29,183 nt of DNA from Lingula anatina (lineage: Eukaryota > Brachiopoda > Lingulata > Lingulida > Lingulidae), in assembly GCF_001039355.2 (NCBI RefSeq), contig NW_019775446.1:348811-377993 (forward strand). Reading direction: 5' to 3'. Shown in pieces: positions 1 to 29,183 of the stretch (positions are counted from its first letter, which is position 1; each line of letters opens with the position of its first letter). The translations under genes were made by a program, and so were the position numbers. Under the pieces are notes generated by a model. That model made no database searches. It worked only from the letters and a program-made list of their open reading frames with translations, and was not told the DNA's origin.

Positions 1-280
1 AAAAAAGGATTACTAATTTCAAATTCAAATTACTTCAACAGTTGTGGAATTTTCACAATGGGATTATAAGGAAAATTATGTTTTTAATAAATGCTGAAAA
101 TTTCACCACCTTTTCTCATTTTGGCATACTGAAAAAAATTAATGTATTAAATAAAAAAATCCCTTTTTGGCCCTTGTGATTTTTGACATCTCCCTCATGT
201 ATCTGAAATCTGCAAAGTTTCATTTCAAAAACTTGTTAACTGTTGAAGTTATTGAACTTTGAAATTAGTAATATGTTTTT
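1..280. mobile_element. Hairpin MITE-like element with 35-bp inverted repeats
   Basis: Bases 9-43 and 238-272 are inverted repeats of one another with about 31 of 35 positions matching; both start ATTACTAATTTCAAA when read inward. A-rich sequence outside the left arm is mirrored by a T-run outside the right arm, so the element may extend past the window edge. There is no coding capacity, as expected for a non-autonomous DNA element. Confidence 0.6.
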
Positions 281-609
281 TTCTGGCAATAACGTATGCA
301 ATAAGTGTACAGATTAAGTTTCTACTTGACAGTGAATGTTGGACAAATTGAATCATGTTCAAGTTTGAAGGCAAAGTTTCAAAAGATGTCTGAAATATTA
401 CAGTAGTCACTCTCAAGCTTTGTGTAAACTATGCTTCAGTAGAACAAAAATTTTTACATGGAGTCAGTCTTAACAGAAGACTGACATGATAGTTAAGTCA
501 ATAATTGTAATTCAGAATGCTGTATGTTGAATAGCATATTAGATCCAAGGAGTTGATAATTTATGTAGTTTTACAAATATTTCTGACCAAACGACAATTG
601 TTATTGCAG
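1..609. other. Upstream Piezo intron, 3' part
   Basis: AT-rich sequence ending in the acceptor TTGCAG at 604-609. I see no exon in it. Its first 280 bases are a palindromic repeat, annotated separately. The left end of this intron is outside the window. Confidence 0.8.
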
Positions 610-28530
<27,921 letters not shown>

Positions 28531-29183
28531 CAACTGCCCGTCACATTGAAATTTATAGATATGAGTCAAATGTAGTTTGAATCTCAAGGTTGATATTAAG
28601 TGTTTGCTTAAAACTACTATTTAAAGAAAGTTTTAGAAAGATTAAACGGCAGCTCAGCTCTGTTTATAACTTACACAGTTTTATTATAAGATATTAGTCT
28701 CATTTCTAATGTTTTTACACAGTTTTTGTGTGTGCCTTTTTTCTTTTGAACTATTTTCTTTCTTTAATATGTTGAGTAAAGGTTATTTCTTCCAACATAT
28801 TCAATGGATATTCTGTAGGTTTTATAAAAAATGTAAAAATAGTTATTAGTTTATTAATAACTATTTAAGAAAGAATTTTTCTGCTTTTGACACCATTGTA
28901 ATGTTTAAGGTATGCTCATCAAATTTGACTCTCTGATTATCAGTCCTAAGCTTTGTTAACTTTTGACCTAGATTGTTCTTTTCTATTTTGACACTCATTA
29001 GAGAAAGGAATATCAGTATTTGTCCTTAGTATCTCCATAAGTAAATGAATGATCACACAGAAGTGCATTTTAAATTGTTACAGAATATTTTGTTAACATG
29101 TGCTGTAGATAGACACTTGCAATATTCTATAACATGTAAACTCCAAAAACTGTCATTAATGGCAGTGTCTTAAACTGCTTCCC
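28531..29183 (+). other. Piezo: Piezo 3'UTR and downstream sequence
   Basis: AT-rich and non-coding. I find no AATAAA in this stretch. The nearest poly(A)-signal variant is ATTAAA at 28641-28646, so the transcript end is not determined. No neighbouring gene begins before the window ends. Confidence 0.7.

Overview
The window holds one gene: the 3' two-thirds of a Piezo mechanosensitive cation channel gene on the plus strand of an animal genome. I read 34 coding exons with canonical GT-AG boundaries. Every junction phase agrees, and the frame stays open from 610 to the stop codon at 28528-28530. Spliced, the core model is 5065 nt: one base finishing a codon from an upstream exon, 1687 sense codons and a stop. 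Vertebrate Piezo proteins are about 2500-2800 residues, so the N-terminal third, the promoter and the 5'UTR lie upstream of base 1. AT-rich introns, abundant short hairpin transposons and an SSR-rich landscape suggest an aquatic invertebrate, possibly a mollusc or another lophotrochozoan. The species cannot be fixed from the sequence alone.

Layout. 1-609: upstream intron with a 35-bp inverted-repeat element. 610-5174: exons 1-10, blade transmembrane repeats. 5175-8386: 3.2-kb intron with a possible 6-nt microexon and a hairpin MITE. 8387-9178: exons 11-12, ending in the beam helix. 9179-12509: 3.3-kb intron with one probable (33 nt) and one possible (30 nt) small exon, both in phase, just before the SGDYY segment. 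12510-15505: exons 13-18, acidic cytoplasmic linkers. 15791-19664: exons 19-25, last transmembrane units before the anchor. 19665-21001: intron full of nested mobile elements, including a non-LTR retrotransposon 3' end. 21002-22316: exons 26-28, anchor, the Piezo signature PFX2EX6W and the outer helix. 22724-26012: exons 29-33, the extracellular cap. 28275-28530: exon 34, inner pore helix and C-terminal domain. 28531-29183: 3'UTR and downstream sequence.

No second gene, RNA gene, CRISPR array or minus-strand gene is supported. The unusual content is in the splicing architecture. At four exon boundaries (exons 10, 11, 21 and 33) a tandem repeat array starts on, or includes, the splice site itself, so decoy copies of the real splice signal lie beside it; where I followed the reading, use of a copy meets a stop. 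There are also several frame-preserving small or alternative exons, one pair of which only works if an alternative acceptor 7 nt downstream is used. At the pore exit two positions that are acidic in mouse PIEZO1 are replaced, one of them by arginine.
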